Made by a program: the position numbers and the translations under genes. A stretch of DNA of 64,000 nt from Gammaproteobacteria bacterium (GTDB lineage Bacteria > Pseudomonadota > Gammaproteobacteria > Steroidobacterales > Rariloculaceae), in NCBI GenBank assembly GCA_022826245.1, contig JAJDVG010000040.1, positions 62,001-126,000 of the forward strand. Direction: 5' to 3'. This document shows, piece after piece, positions 38,970 to 46,527 of the stretch. The stretch's first letter is position 1, and every line of letters starts with the position of its first letter. Below the pieces are notes generated by a model, which was not told where the DNA came from, made no database searches, and worked only from the letters and a program-made list of their open reading frames with translations.

Positions 38970-41459
38970 TCAGTTGAGCCGCGCTGCGCCGGCCGGTGGC
39001 GCGGCGGCCGCTCGCAGTTCGTCCGTTTCGGTTTCGTCGGCGGGCGCCTGCATGCGGAACGCGTCGCTGTTGACGATTCCCGTAACGATCGCCGACAGGC
39101 GGTAATCCTGCCCGGCGGCGGCCCGCACCACGGCGCGAACCTGTGGCATGTCATGATACTCAAGCTCGCGGCCGAGCGCGTACATCATGAGTTTCTCGGT
39201 CAGGGCCTGCACGAACTGATCGGAGCGGCCGAGCAGGGCTTCGCGCAGTTCTGCCGGGCCGTCAACGGCAATACCGCCGGGCAAGTCCGTATTTGCGTCG
39301 ATCGGCGCGTCGGCGAGTTCGTCGAAGTCGCGCCACTGGCCGGTCACGGTGAAATTCTCAAGCGCTAGCCCATAGGGATCGATCACGCCGTGGCAGCCGT
39401 TGCAGTTCGGCGCCTCGCGATGTTGTTCGAGGCGCACGCGGACCGTTTTCGGCTGCTCGCCTTCCGGTGTCGTGAGGTCGGTCTCGACGTTCGGCGGCGG
39501 CGGCGCGGGCGGAGTACCCATGAGTTTTTCGAGCACCCAGGCGCCGCGCAGCACCGGTGAAGTTCGATCCCCGTAGGAGGTGCGCAGCAGCACGGCCGCC
39601 TTGCCGAGCAGGCCGCGGCGGTAGTCGTCCTCGAGCACGACGCGGCGGAACTGCGGGCCGCGCACCGAGTCGATGCCGTAGTGCTCCGCGAGCCGTTCGT
39701 TGAGGAAAGTGTGATCGGCCGTGAGCAGCGTGCGCACGTTACGCTCCTCGAGCAGCACGCTGGCGATAAAGAGCTCCACTTCGGTCGCGAAGTCGGCGCG
39801 CAGTTCGTCGCTGAAGTCCGGGAACAGGCGCTCGTCGGGCTCGACGGCCTCGAGTTCGTCGATATTGAGCCAGCGCAGCGCAAAGCCGGTGACGAGCGCT
39901 TCGGCGCGCGGGTCGGCGAGCATGCGGCGAATCTGCGCTTCGACGACTCCGGGGTCGCCGAGTTGTCCGGAGCTTGCGAGTGCGAGCAGTTCCTCATCGG
40001 GACCCTGGCTCCAGAGGAAGAACGACAGCCGCGTCGCGATCTCGAGGTCGCTGAGCGCGTGGAGGTCCGCGCCATCGCGGTCCTCCGGCGGAACGATCGC
40101 CCGGTACAGGAACTCGGGGCTTGCAAGGATAGCCGTCAGGAGTTGCTCGACACCGGTGTCGAAGGCGCCTTCGCCGCCGCCGGCTGATTCCCGGCCTGCA
40201 GCGTAGAACGGCATGAGCCGGTCGATATCGTCCTGGTCGACAGGCCGGCGGTATGCGCGCCGGGCCAGGTTCGCGGCGATGCGTTCGGCGCAGGCCCGTT
40301 CCCGTTCCGCGACCTCGGGCTCGCAGATGAAGACTTTCTCCCGGCTGGCCGTGCGCGACACGCCGGTCGGTTCGAACGGCCCCACGATCTCGATGCCGCC
40401 GATCACGCGCGGCACGCGCATCTGACCCGAAAAACTGAAGCCCCCGTACGGGGTGAAGCCATAGACCGTGCCGTCGGTCGCCGCTTGCGAGCGCTCGATG
40501 AAGGTCACGACGACCTCATGCACGCCGGCCGTGACCTGCACGGGGATATCGGCGAACCGCTGCATGAGTTCGGCCCGCGCCGGCGCGCCGCCGCGATTGA
40601 CGGATTCGAGGTCGTCCATGCCGCCGAGCCGCGCGCGGAACACCTCGTTTCGATCCACGAGGACGACGAGCGTGTGCTCGGTCTCGAGCGAACGGGGATA
40701 AAGCCCGACGTCGAGGTCGGTGATGTTGATCCGGTACCGGCCGTCGGCCGGGAAGACGTGCGTGAACATCGTACCGCCGCGCGTGCCGAGCGGCATGCCG
40801 TCGACGTAGCCGTCCTGGTCGCCGCCCGGCGGCGGGAAATAGACGCTTGCGAGCTTCGGTCGGGATTCGCCGACGGCAAGACGTGCAACGGTTCGCGCCG
40901 TACTGATGTATTGCTCGAGAAATGCGGGCGAGACGGTCAATGCGGCGGCGATATTGCTGAAGCCCTCGACCTCGATGTCCGTGGGCAGGTACTCCACCGG
41001 ATCGATCTCGACGCCGAGCAGGTCCCTGACCGCCGTGGCGTATTCCGTGCGGGACAGCCGCTGAACGGGTACGTGGCCCGCCACCGGCGCCTCGCTGCCG
41101 GTATCGATCGTCCGTTCGAGCCAGCCGACGAAGCTGTCGATGCGAGATTCCTCCGGGCGCGGGCTGCCGGGCGGCGGCATGAGACGGCCGCGCAGCTTGC
41201 GCACGGCCGCTTCGAAGGTTTCGGCGTGCTCCGGGACGGCGTCAGGCGTCAGCCCTTCGAACACGATGCCGCCCGCAAACTCGGCTTCGTTGTGGCACTC
41301 CGTGCAATAGGATTCGAGCAGGCTCCAGTGCTGCGCGGGACGGTCGGCAAGCGGCGCAAGCAGATAGACGCCGATCGCGCCCGCAACGACCGCTCCGGAC
41401 ATGCCGGCCGTAATCAGAACCTTGCGTGTTTGCCTGGTTGCGAGCATCCGATCAAGCAT
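38970..41459 (-). CDS. DUF1587/1592/1588/1585 multidomain cytochrome c-like protein, module 1
   Basis: About 829 residues, exported or membrane-anchored through an N-terminal helix (VLITAGMSGAVVAGAIGVYLLA). Two heme c sites are visible: CTECH (52-56) and CNGCH (686-690). Between them are PMPPGSPRP-like (LMPPPGSPRPEE), DUF1587, the carbohydrate-binding-like DUF1595 region and the DUF1592 and DUF1588 segments (LATRLSFFLWSQGPDEELLALA, FLNERLAEHYGID), with DUF1585 at the end. Start chosen at ATG 41459. Only 14 bases separate it from the DUF1552 gene. Probably an envelope electron carrier or oxidase subunit. Confidence 0.87.
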   Translation of the reverse strand: MLDRMLATRQTRKVLITAGMSGAVVAGAIGVYLLAPLADRPAQHWSLLESYCTECHNEAEFAGGIVFEGLTPDAVPEHAETFEAAVRKLRGRLMPPPGSPRPEESRIDSFVGWLERTIDTGSEAPVAGHVPVQRLSRTEYATAVRDLLGVEIDPVEYLPTDIEVEGFSNIAAALTVSPAFLEQYISTARTVARLAVGESRPKLASVYFPPPGGDQDGYVDGMPLGTRGGTMFTHVFPADGRYRINITDLDVGLYPRSLETEHTLVVLVDRNEVFRARLGGMDDLESVNRGGAPARAELMQRFADIPVQVTAGVHEVVVTFIERSQAATDGTVYGFTPYGGFSFSGQMRVPRVIGGIEIVGPFEPTGVSRTASREKVFICEPEVAERERACAERIAANLARRAYRRPVDQDDIDRLMPFYAAGRESAGGGEGAFDTGVEQLLTAILASPEFLYRAIVPPEDRDGADLHALSDLEIATRLSFFLWSQGPDEELLALASSGQLGDPGVVEAQIRRMLADPRAEALVTGFALRWLNIDELEAVEPDERLFPDFSDELRADFATEVELFIASVLLEERNVRTLLTADHTFLNERLAEHYGIDSVRGPQFRRVVLEDDYRRGLLGKAAVLLRTSYGDRTSPVLRGAWVLEKLMGTPPAPPPPNVETDLTTPEGEQPKTVRVRLEQHREAPNCNGCHGVIDPYGLALENFTVTGQWRDFDELADAPIDANTDLPGGIAVDGPAELREALLGRSDQFVQALTEKLMMYALGRELEYHDMPQVRAVVRAAAGQDYRLSAIVTGIVNSDAFRMQAPADETETDELRAAAAPPAGAARLN

Positions 41460-41611
41460 AGAACCCCGCATCGATCCCGTCCAGATTGACTGACAACTAC
41501 AAACCCCAATCTGCCGCAAGCCAAAGGGAGGTGCGCGCGGAGCTCTCGATCCAATCCACGCAATCGCGTCGCGCACTCCCGATCCTCCGACCCCAATTCG
41601 CGATTAGTCAA
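41460..41611. other. intergenic, nothing further recognised
   Basis: The divergent gap of about 395 bases between the module-1 operon and the methyltransferase gene starts here. Apart from the palindromic element and a degenerate arm that follow, I see no gene, tRNA or clear promoter in it. Confidence 0.5.
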
Positions 41612-41721
41612 GGGGAGGTGCATTACGGGCTGCTTGAAACCCTCGCGCGCAGGGATGCGCGCGCGGAGCCTCCAGGGACGGATTCACGGCGTGTTTCAAG
41701 CAGCCCGTAATGCGCCGCCCC
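41612..41721 (-). repeat. 110-bp palindromic element, copy 3
   Basis: Reverse orientation (CAAGGGGA at the left, CCCCGCATC at the right). Arms CATTACGGGCTGCTTGAAAC-type, with the opposite arm changed to match (GTTTCAAGCAGCCCGTAATG). The centre is nearly identical to copies 1 and 2. This is the only one of the four copies that lies between divergent genes. Confidence 0.92.
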
Positions 41722-41780
41722 GCATCCTCGCGCCAACGCTCCCCCGGCGCGTTTCAAGCACCCGGTGGCGTGATTCGTCG
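41722..41780 (-). repeat. degenerate extra arm next to palindrome copy 3
   Basis: GCGCGTTTCAAGCACCCGGTGGCGTGATTC repeats the right-hand arm pattern 58 bases after the arm of copy 3, cited as a landmark. Read on the minus strand, it is an eroded version of the single-arm units that precede copy 1. Confidence 0.6.
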
Positions 41781-41854
41781 AACCTGCCGTCCCCGATTGA
41801 CACGACAGGCGCTTCTCTTCATCGTGTGAGCCCGCTTCACCGGGCGTCGAGAGT

Positions 41855-43219
41855 ATGAGTGGACGATTCGAGCTGGTCAGCGTGCTTGCGTGCCCGCGCT
41901 GCGACCACGCGCCGTTGACGGCAGCCGAAAGCCGGCACCGTTGCGATGCCTGCCAGGTCGACTTCCCGAGCCTCGACGGGATTCCCTGGCTGTTCGCCGA
42001 ACCTGCCGCGTCGCTCGGCGAGTGGCGCAACCGCGCCGACTTCACGCTGCAGACCCTCGGCCACGAGCACCGGCGCCTGCAGGCGGCCGCCTCGTCCGGC
42101 GACGTCAGCGAACTCACTCGGCGGCGGCTCAGCGAGCACGCCGAAGCGACGCGCGACCATGCCGAGCGTCTCGGCACGCTGCTGGCGCCGCTCAAGCTCG
42201 AACCGCTGACGGCGAGTTTCGCGACGAACCTCGCGTTCAGAACCCGGCTGCCGTCGGACCAGGGGCTCATGAAGTACGCCTACAACATCTTCAGGGACTG
42301 GTCCTGGGGCAAGGACGAGAACGAAGCCTCGTTCGCGCTCGTGCGCGACGCGCTCGACGGCGCATCGCCGGGCAGGACACTCGTGCTCGGAGCAGGCGCC
42401 GGACGGCTCGCCTACGATGTGCACATGCGCACGGACTCCGAAGCCATGGTCGTGCTCGACTTCAACCCGTTCCTGCTGTTCCTCGCGCGGCGCGTCACGG
42501 CCGGCGAATCGATCGAGCTCTACGAGTTTCCGCTGGCGCCGAAGTCCATCGACGACCACGCCGTGCTGCGCACGCTCGAGGCGGACCAGCCCTGCCGCGA
42601 CGGGCTCCACTACGTTCTGGCCGACGCGCATCGTCCGCCGTTCGTGAAGGGAGGTTTCGATACCGTGCTCACGCCCTGGCTCGTCGATATCCTGCCCGAG
42701 CGTTTCGGGACGCTGTGCAAGCGGATCAATGCGCTGCTCGCCGAAGGCGGGCGCTGGATCAATTTCGGTTCGCTGAGCTTCCATGCCGGCGATCCGGCGC
42801 TGCAGTACACGAAAGAGGAATGCGCCGAGATCATCGCCGACTCGGGATTCGACGAGCCCGAGTTGACCGAGACATCGATGCCGTATCTGTGCTCACCGGC
42901 CAGCCGGCACGGACGCCGCGAGCAGGTGCTCGGCTGGACGGCGGCGAAGCGGCGCGACGTGCCGAAGGCGCTGCGCCACAAGGCGCTGCCCGACTGGCTC
43001 GTGCTCGGCAAGGATCCCGTGCCGCTGCTCGACACCTTCCATCTCACCGCCGAGTCGACGCGGCTTCGGGCCTACATCCTGTCGCTGATCGACGGGCGCC
43101 GTTCGTTCAACGACATCGTCGCGGCCTTCGATCAGCAGAAGGTCATGACGCACGAGGAAGCCGAGGCGACGATCCGCGAGCTGCTGATCAGGCTCTACGA
43201 GGCGCGTCAGCGCAGATAG
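41855..43219 (+). CDS. SAM-dependent methyltransferase with N-terminal zinc ribbon
   Basis: 454 residues in three parts. A Trm112-like zinc ribbon comes first (Cys13, Cys16, Cys30, Cys33). A class I methyltransferase core follows, with TLVLGAGAGRLAYDVH and the acidic strand VVLDFNPFLLF, and a motif FDTVLTPWLVDILPE. The C-terminal 80 or so residues look like a small winged-helix (YILSLIDGRRSFNDIVAAF), as in PqqD-like modules. The core order recalls carnosine N-methyltransferase relatives (N2227-like), but the target is unknown. Confidence 0.75.
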   Translation: MSGRFELVSVLACPRCDHAPLTAAESRHRCDACQVDFPSLDGIPWLFAEPAASLGEWRNRADFTLQTLGHEHRRLQAAASSGDVSELTRRRLSEHAEATRDHAERLGTLLAPLKLEPLTASFATNLAFRTRLPSDQGLMKYAYNIFRDWSWGKDENEASFALVRDALDGASPGRTLVLGAGAGRLAYDVHMRTDSEAMVVLDFNPFLLFLARRVTAGESIELYEFPLAPKSIDDHAVLRTLEADQPCRDGLHYVLADAHRPPFVKGGFDTVLTPWLVDILPERFGTLCKRINALLAEGGRWINFGSLSFHAGDPALQYTKEECAEIIADSGFDEPELTETSMPYLCSPASRHGRREQVLGWTAAKRRDVPKALRHKALPDWLVLGKDPVPLLDTFHLTAESTRLRAYILSLIDGRRSFNDIVAAFDQQKVMTHEEAEATIRELLIRLYEARQRR

Positions 43220-43256
43220 TCGCGCCGCGCCACCACCGGGTGAGCCGAACCCGGGC

Positions 43257-44138
43257 TCAATCGAGACCCGCGGCGCGCGCCTGTTCGAGCGCGAGCACGG
43301 CCTGGTCGCGGTCGCCGTCGCCGTGGGCGACAGCCTCGATCAGTCGGTCGCGATAGACGTTGTGGCTCGGCATCGGCACGCTCGCGAGGTCGGCCGTCGC
43401 CGCGATCAGGTTGGCATCCTTGAGCCCGACCGTGATCGGCGAACCGACTTCGTCCCAGGTCTCGTCGACCATTTTCTGGCCGTAAATCCTGTAGGCCGGC
43501 GCGGCGAACAGGCCTTCGGTCATGACGTCCTGGAAGACCTGCGGTTCCACGCCGTACTTGCGAACGAGCGAGAAGCCCTCGGCCATCGCGACCATCGCAC
43601 AGCCGAGCACGGCGTTGTTGGCGAGCTTGATGGCCGTTGCGGACTCGGGTTTGGGTCCTGCCAGGAAGGCACGCCGGCCCATCGCATCGAGCAGCTCTCC
43701 GCAGCGGCGCACGGTCTCGTCGGGACCCGCCACGACGATGCCGAGCTGCCCGGCAGCCGCGAGGTCGGGGCGGCCGAGCACCGGTGCGGCGACGAGCGAC
43801 TGGCCGGCTGCGGCGTGCCCCGCCTCGAGCTCGCGGATCGTCGCGACGCTGTGAGTCCCCATGACCAGGTGTATCGTCCCTGTGTCGAGCGTGTCGCAGA
43901 GACCGCCGGGCCCGAGCGCGACTTCGGCGACGACCGAGTCGGCGACCAGCATCGTCACCACGACTTCGCATATCGTTGCCAGATCGGCGACGGACGATGC
44001 GGCACGCGCGCCAGCGGCGGCCAACGGAGCCGCTTGTTCGGCGACGACATCGTAAACGGCTAGATCATGTCCGGCGGCGAGGATGCGGCCGGCCATGCCT
44101 TGACCCATTCGGCCTAGGCCGATGAAGCCTGTGTTCAT
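43257..44138 (-). CDS. NAD(P)-dependent 3-hydroxyisobutyrate dehydrogenase-family oxidoreductase
   Basis: 293 residues of the beta-hydroxyacid dehydrogenase family, which oxidises 3-hydroxy acids such as 3-hydroxyisobutyrate or tartronate semialdehyde (in reverse). The Rossmann start is GFIGLGRMGQGMA. The catalytic Lys171 lies in ATAIKLANN, the family signature helix. The substrate motif LVAAPVLGRPDLAAAGQL differs from the usual DAPVSGG, so the substrate may be unusual. It is convergent with the methyltransferase. Confidence 0.87.
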   Translation of the reverse strand: MNTGFIGLGRMGQGMAGRILAAGHDLAVYDVVAEQAAPLAAAGARAASSVADLATICEVVVTMLVADSVVAEVALGPGGLCDTLDTGTIHLVMGTHSVATIRELEAGHAAAGQSLVAAPVLGRPDLAAAGQLGIVVAGPDETVRRCGELLDAMGRRAFLAGPKPESATAIKLANNAVLGCAMVAMAEGFSLVRKYGVEPQVFQDVMTEGLFAAPAYRIYGQKMVDETWDEVGSPITVGLKDANLIAATADLASVPMPSHNVYRDRLIEAVAHGDGDRDQAVLALEQARAAGLD

Positions 44139-44324
44139 GCTGAACCTCGGGAGGTGGGTGGTTGCGGAGTGCCTTGCGGCCGGACATTCTACCAGCGGGA
44201 CTGCATTGTTGGCCGCGGTGGGCGCATCTTGTCACGCTCGCTGCAGGCGCCGGGGGATACCGACGGTTCCGAGGCAATCTGGGGCACTGTTGTATCCTTG
44301 AGCAGCGCGCCGCGAGTGAGTTGC

Positions 44325-45122
44325 ATGTGGACACCGACGATGAACCGAGCATTGAATCCTGCGACCGTGTCGCGTTGGCTCGCAGCCGCCGCGAGCGGCG
44401 CCTTGGCAGTCCTTGCATCCGATTCGGTCATGGCCCAGGCGGATGCCGAGACGCTCGCGGACTTTCGCGCCTGCGGCGCGCTACAACGCGACAGCGCTCG
44501 CCTGGCCTGCTTCGATGGTGTGCTCGCGGCAGACCGCGAAAGCGCCGACAGCGACGCGATTGCAGATTCGGAACTCGTCGACGAGTCGGTGGCGCCGGAT
44601 GTGCCTGTCGTCGAAGCGGAAACAGCGCCGGAACCGGCGCCGGCACCGGCACGAGCTCCGGCAGCCAGCGCTCCGCCCGCAGTAGCCGCCGAAGCTCCCG
44701 AGTCCGTCACGCCTGCCCCGGAACCGACGCAAACCGAGCGTCAGGCGCCGCCGCCCGCGCCGCCCGAGGCTACGCAGGTCGCAGGCGCAACGCCCGATGA
44801 AACTGCAGAGACACAAACGGCGAGCGTAGCCGGAGCACCGCCAGTTCAGACTCCTCCCGCGCGCGAGGCGCGCGTGGCTCCTTCAGAACCCGCCGATGTG
44901 CCAACGCTCAGGATCGTCGCGATGAATACGCGGATACCGGGCGCGGCACGTTTCGTGACCGACGACGGCCGGGTATTCGTGCAGACGAGCGGCGGCAGCA
45001 ATTACCGCAATTTCCCCGATGTTCCGTTCGACGCCACGCTCGAGCCCGGCGCACTCGGTTCGACCTTCCTGCGCCTGGGTCCCAGGCTCAGGGTGCGCGT
45101 GATCAGCAACGACCAGCGTTGA
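44325..45122 (+). CDS. exported Ala/Pro/Glu-rich protein, unknown function
   Basis: About 265 residues. A signal peptide (VMAQA) is followed by FRACGALQRDSARLACFDGVLA, a short Cys-pair motif (C-x6-D-x2-RL-x-CFD) seen in several small exported proteins, including type VI VasI-like ones. Then comes a long low-complexity Ala/Pro/Glu/Thr linker and a short conserved end (NFPDVPFDATLEPGALGSTFLR). Start ATG 44325 or 44340. No type VI genes are nearby, so I do not assign that role. Confidence 0.7.
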   Translation: MWTPTMNRALNPATVSRWLAAAASGALAVLASDSVMAQADAETLADFRACGALQRDSARLACFDGVLAADRESADSDAIADSELVDESVAPDVPVVEAETAPEPAPAPARAPAASAPPAVAAEAPESVTPAPEPTQTERQAPPPAPPEATQVAGATPDETAETQTASVAGAPPVQTPPAREARVAPSEPADVPTLRIVAMNTRIPGAARFVTDDGRVFVQTSGGSNYRNFPDVPFDATLEPGALGSTFLRLGPRLRVRVISNDQR

Positions 45123-45125
45123 CGC

Positions 45126-45152
45126 AAAAAAAGCGGGGGCTTTCGCCCCCGC
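45126..45152 (-). terminator. rho-independent terminator of the DUF1552 module-2 operon
   Basis: GCGGGGGC (45133-45140) and GCCCCCGC (45145-45152) form an 8-bp stem with a 4-base loop. The seven A residues before it read as a U tract on the minus strand, so it should stop transcripts coming from the operon that ends at 45188. Confidence 0.85.
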
Positions 45153-45187
45153 CATGATTGGTGCCGACCTCGCGGCGCTGCACGTTG

Positions 45188-46522
45188 CTAGATCTGCATG
45201 CGGCCCGTGCTGTGGCCGATGGACTCGATCTCCGAGCCCAGCATGTCGGCCATCGAGAGCAGCAGGTTGGCTGTCGGCAGATCCTTCTCGGCTTCGATGT
45301 GGCGGTTGCCCTCGAGGCGGCCGCCGGCGCGTCCGAGCAGCACGGCCGGAACGTTGTGCCGGTCGTGCACCGGGCCGTTGCTCATGCCCGAGCCGAAGTA
45401 GAGCAGCGAGGAATCGAGCAGCGTGCCGTCGCCGTCGGGCGTCGACTCGAGCTTGCCGAGGAACTCGGCGAGCTTGACCATCTGGTAGGAGTTGATCCGC
45501 GCATACTGGTCGAGCGACTCTTCGGTGTCCTTGTGGTGCGAGGTCGTGTGGTGCGGCTCGGTGACGCCCAGGAAGGCGTAGCTGCGGCCGCTTGCCTCGT
45601 GCCCCGTCATGAACGTGAACACGCGCGAGATGTCGCCCTGGAATGCCAGGTGCAGCAGGTCGTACGTGAGCGTCATGTGCTCGTCGAAATCCTCGGGGAT
45701 GCCGACCGGACCCTCCGGCGCGTTCGCAACCACGTCGGAGCGCAGTTCCATCTTCTGGAGCTGTTCCTCGACACGGCGGATGTTGGTCAGGTATTCGTCG
45801 AGAATCGCGTTGTCGCTGGCGCCGATCACGCGCTGCAGACGCTTTGTCTCGTCGAGGACGGAGTCGAGCATGCTCTGCTTTCTGCGCATCCTCGCAAGGC
45901 GCTGTTCGGGCGTGCCGGGCTCGCCGTACATGCGCTCGAACGTCACTTGCGGGTTGATGGCGACCGGCGACGGGCTTTCGTCGTCGAGCCAGGACAGCGT
46001 GTTGAAGAAGATGCACGGGTAACCGTCGCAGGCGCCCGCCGAGGTGCCCATGTCTTCGGTGCCGAGCTCAAGCGAACGCAGCGGCGTATCGCCGGCGATG
46101 ACATCTGCGATGTACTGATCGACGGTCTTCTTCGAACGGACGATGTTGAAGTCGCCGTTGTTGCTGAGCGGCCCGGTGCCGTTCAGGAACGCGGCGCTGG
46201 CCCCCATGTGGATGCCGCCCATGTCCTTGCTGCCGTCCGGGGCCTTCATCTGACTGATCGTCGTCAGGTACTGCCGGAACGGCTCGAGGGGTTTCATGAT
46301 CTGGTTGAACTCGAAGTCCTTGCCGGTCTGCTCCGGGTGCCACATCTGCGGGTAGATGCCGTTCGGCACGTAGACGGCGCCGAAGCGCAGCCTTTCGCCG
46401 GCGGCCGTGAGGCTCTGGGCAGTTGCGGCAGGTACCATCGAATCGAGCAGCGGCAGGGCAACGGCGGCGCCTGCGCCGCGCAGGAACATGCGACGGTCCA
46501 AATGCTTCTTGGTGATGAACAT
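45188..46522 (-). CDS. Tat-exported DUF1552 protein, module 2
   Basis: 444 residues, paralogous to the product at 37609. The Tat signal is KKHLDRRMFLRGAGAAVALPLLDSMVPA. Shared landmarks are FGAVYVPNGIYP, KKTVDQYIADVIAG, DGYPCIFFNTLSW and LLYFGSGMSNGPVHDRHNVPAVLLG. The first copy has CSGGGACYYS where this one has CDGYPCIFF, so the paired-Cys segment is kept but remodelled. It is the last gene of its operon and is followed by a strong terminator. Confidence 0.88.
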   Translation of the reverse strand: MFITKKHLDRRMFLRGAGAAVALPLLDSMVPAATAQSLTAAGERLRFGAVYVPNGIYPQMWHPEQTGKDFEFNQIMKPLEPFRQYLTTISQMKAPDGSKDMGGIHMGASAAFLNGTGPLSNNGDFNIVRSKKTVDQYIADVIAGDTPLRSLELGTEDMGTSAGACDGYPCIFFNTLSWLDDESPSPVAINPQVTFERMYGEPGTPEQRLARMRRKQSMLDSVLDETKRLQRVIGASDNAILDEYLTNIRRVEEQLQKMELRSDVVANAPEGPVGIPEDFDEHMTLTYDLLHLAFQGDISRVFTFMTGHEASGRSYAFLGVTEPHHTTSHHKDTEESLDQYARINSYQMVKLAEFLGKLESTPDGDGTLLDSSLLYFGSGMSNGPVHDRHNVPAVLLGRAGGRLEGNRHIEAEKDLPTANLLLSMADMLGSEIESIGHSTGRMQI

Positions 46523-46527
46523 GAGAA

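Noticed and set aside
44325-45122. Type VI secretion protein (VasI-like)
   Set aside because: Only a short C-x6-D-x2-RL-x-CFD motif matches, and there are no type VI genes in the neighbourhood.
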